Made by a program: the position numbers and the translations under genes
In this document: piece after piece, positions 8,284-8,690 of the stretch
Layout: each line of letters begins with the position of its first letter
Numbering within the stretch: position 1 is the first letter of the stretch
The notes under the pieces: model-generated
What the model was told of the DNA's origin: nothing
Database searches by the model: none
Seen by the model: the letters and a program-made list of their open reading frames with translations, nothing else
NCBI GenBank assembly: GCA_025351125.1
Contig: JANXWN010000365.1
Coordinates: forward strand, 1-8,690
Source of the DNA: Caulobacteraceae bacterium
GTDB lineage: Bacteria; Pseudomonadota; Alphaproteobacteria; Caulobacterales; Caulobacteraceae
DNA length: 8,690 bases
Direction: 5' to 3'

Positions 8284-8377
8284 TCGCGGCCTACGGTTGG
8301 CTGTCACCAATACCGACGGGGTAACATACTCCTCGTCTACTGACCTAGGCGAATGCTGTGGTTGTGGAGTGCGGACG

Positions 8378-8690
8378 ATGAGACCCAACTGCCGTTTCCG
8401 GGACCTGTCGGCGATCACGGCCGCCCTAATCCTTTCGGGATGGTCGGCGAGCGCCGCGGCGACCGGGTCGAGCGATCACTTTGGCGGCGCCGTCAGCGCC
8501 GGACGCGACACTCTGGCCATTTCGACATCGCTCGACGCCTCGCCGGCGCAGGCGTTGTCCCCCGCAGCAGCAGCCGGGTTGGATTCCGACAACACCGTTG
8601 TTCAGGGTTTGTTTGAACGGGAGTCGCCGACGCTGTTGATCTTGGTGGCCTTGGCCGGTGGCCTGGCCCGCGTGGGCAAGGCGATCTATG
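8378..8690 (+). CDS. Exported protein of unknown function, N-terminal 104 residues (cut by the window edge)
   Basis: I do not recognise a family. The ATG has a GGAG Shine-Dalgarno 8 nt upstream, and the frame stays open to the window end. The first 27 residues form a signal peptide (positive n-region with Arg2, Arg6 and Arg8; hydrophobic ITAALIL; cleavage near ASA-AA). A Ser/Ala/Asp-rich segment follows (28-82), then a second hydrophobic stretch PTLLILVALAGGLARVGKAIY (84-104) that may be a membrane anchor. If the protein ends shortly after the window it would be a small, C-terminally anchored envelope protein. A longer protein is equally possible. An overlapping frame beginning with the ATG at 8353 is rejected for its Arg-rich, family-less product. 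The upstream CtrA box hints at cell-cycle or envelope-related control; that is inference. Confidence 0.65.
   Translation, partial: MRPNCRFRDLSAITAALILSGWSASAAATGSSDHFGGAVSAGRDTLAISTSLDASPAQALSPAAAAGLDSDNTVVQGLFERESPTLLILVALAGGLARVGKAIY

Noticed and set aside
8353..8616. Frame starting at the ATG at 8353, and the antisense frame at 8194-8418
   Set aside because: Both give Arg-rich, motif-free products. The overlapping frame from 8378 has a GGAG site and a signal peptide and stays open to the edge.

Overview
The window is GC-rich and looks like chromosomal DNA of an alphaproteobacterium. The evidence is an F1-only ATP synthase operon in the order atpH-atpA-atpG-atpD-atpC with no Fo genes attached, a very short epsilon subunit without the C-terminal helical domain, a perfect CtrA box (TTAA-N7-TTAAC), and beta-subunit wording ([20 protein letters not shown]) that I recall from Caulobacter-type sequences. 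A Caulobacterales-like host is my inference; the sequence alone does not settle it.

Layout from left to right. (1) The first 277 codons of purH run leftward off the window edge. They are preceded by a ZTP (pfl) riboswitch that appears to begin at the transcription start of a good sigma70-type promoter (TTGACT-16 nt-TATTTT). This is a feedback circuit: ZTP/ZMP signals a shortage of 10-formyl-THF, and PurH uses that cofactor to formylate ZMP (AICAR). (2) Diverging from purH is a LysE/RhtB-family amino-acid exporter. (3) It converges on a leftward pair: a secreted protein with a long Ala/Pro-rich linker, then an 81-aa three-helix membrane protein of the CBU_0592 type. This pair lies just downstream of atpC. 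(4) The leftward F1 operon fills the middle: delta, alpha, gamma, beta, epsilon. (5) A roughly 610-nt divergent intergenic region follows. It holds a candidate atp promoter on one side. On the other side it holds a CtrA box overlapping a -35 element and a 6-1-6 palindrome at the predicted start site. (6) A rightward gene for a small exported protein is cut by the right edge.

The most striking observation is in atpD, the catalytic beta subunit. The gene is intact and well conserved from start to stop, except for one in-frame TGA at codon 142, about 24 codons before the Walker A motif. The reading frame is the same on both sides. The TGA replaces a residue that is Ile or Leu in homologues. As written, the operon cannot make a complete F1 without readthrough, a second atpD, or correction of a sequence error. 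The other genes in the window use TGG for Trp and stop at TGA or other standard stops, so a genome-wide recoding of TGA is unlikely.

I found no tRNA, rRNA, CRISPR array, insertion sequence or clear intrinsic terminator. The riboswitch, the F1 genes and the transporter belong to known families. The only candidates for something new are the atpD stop codon, the uncharacterised Ala/Pro-rich secreted protein, and the CtrA-box-preceded exported protein.
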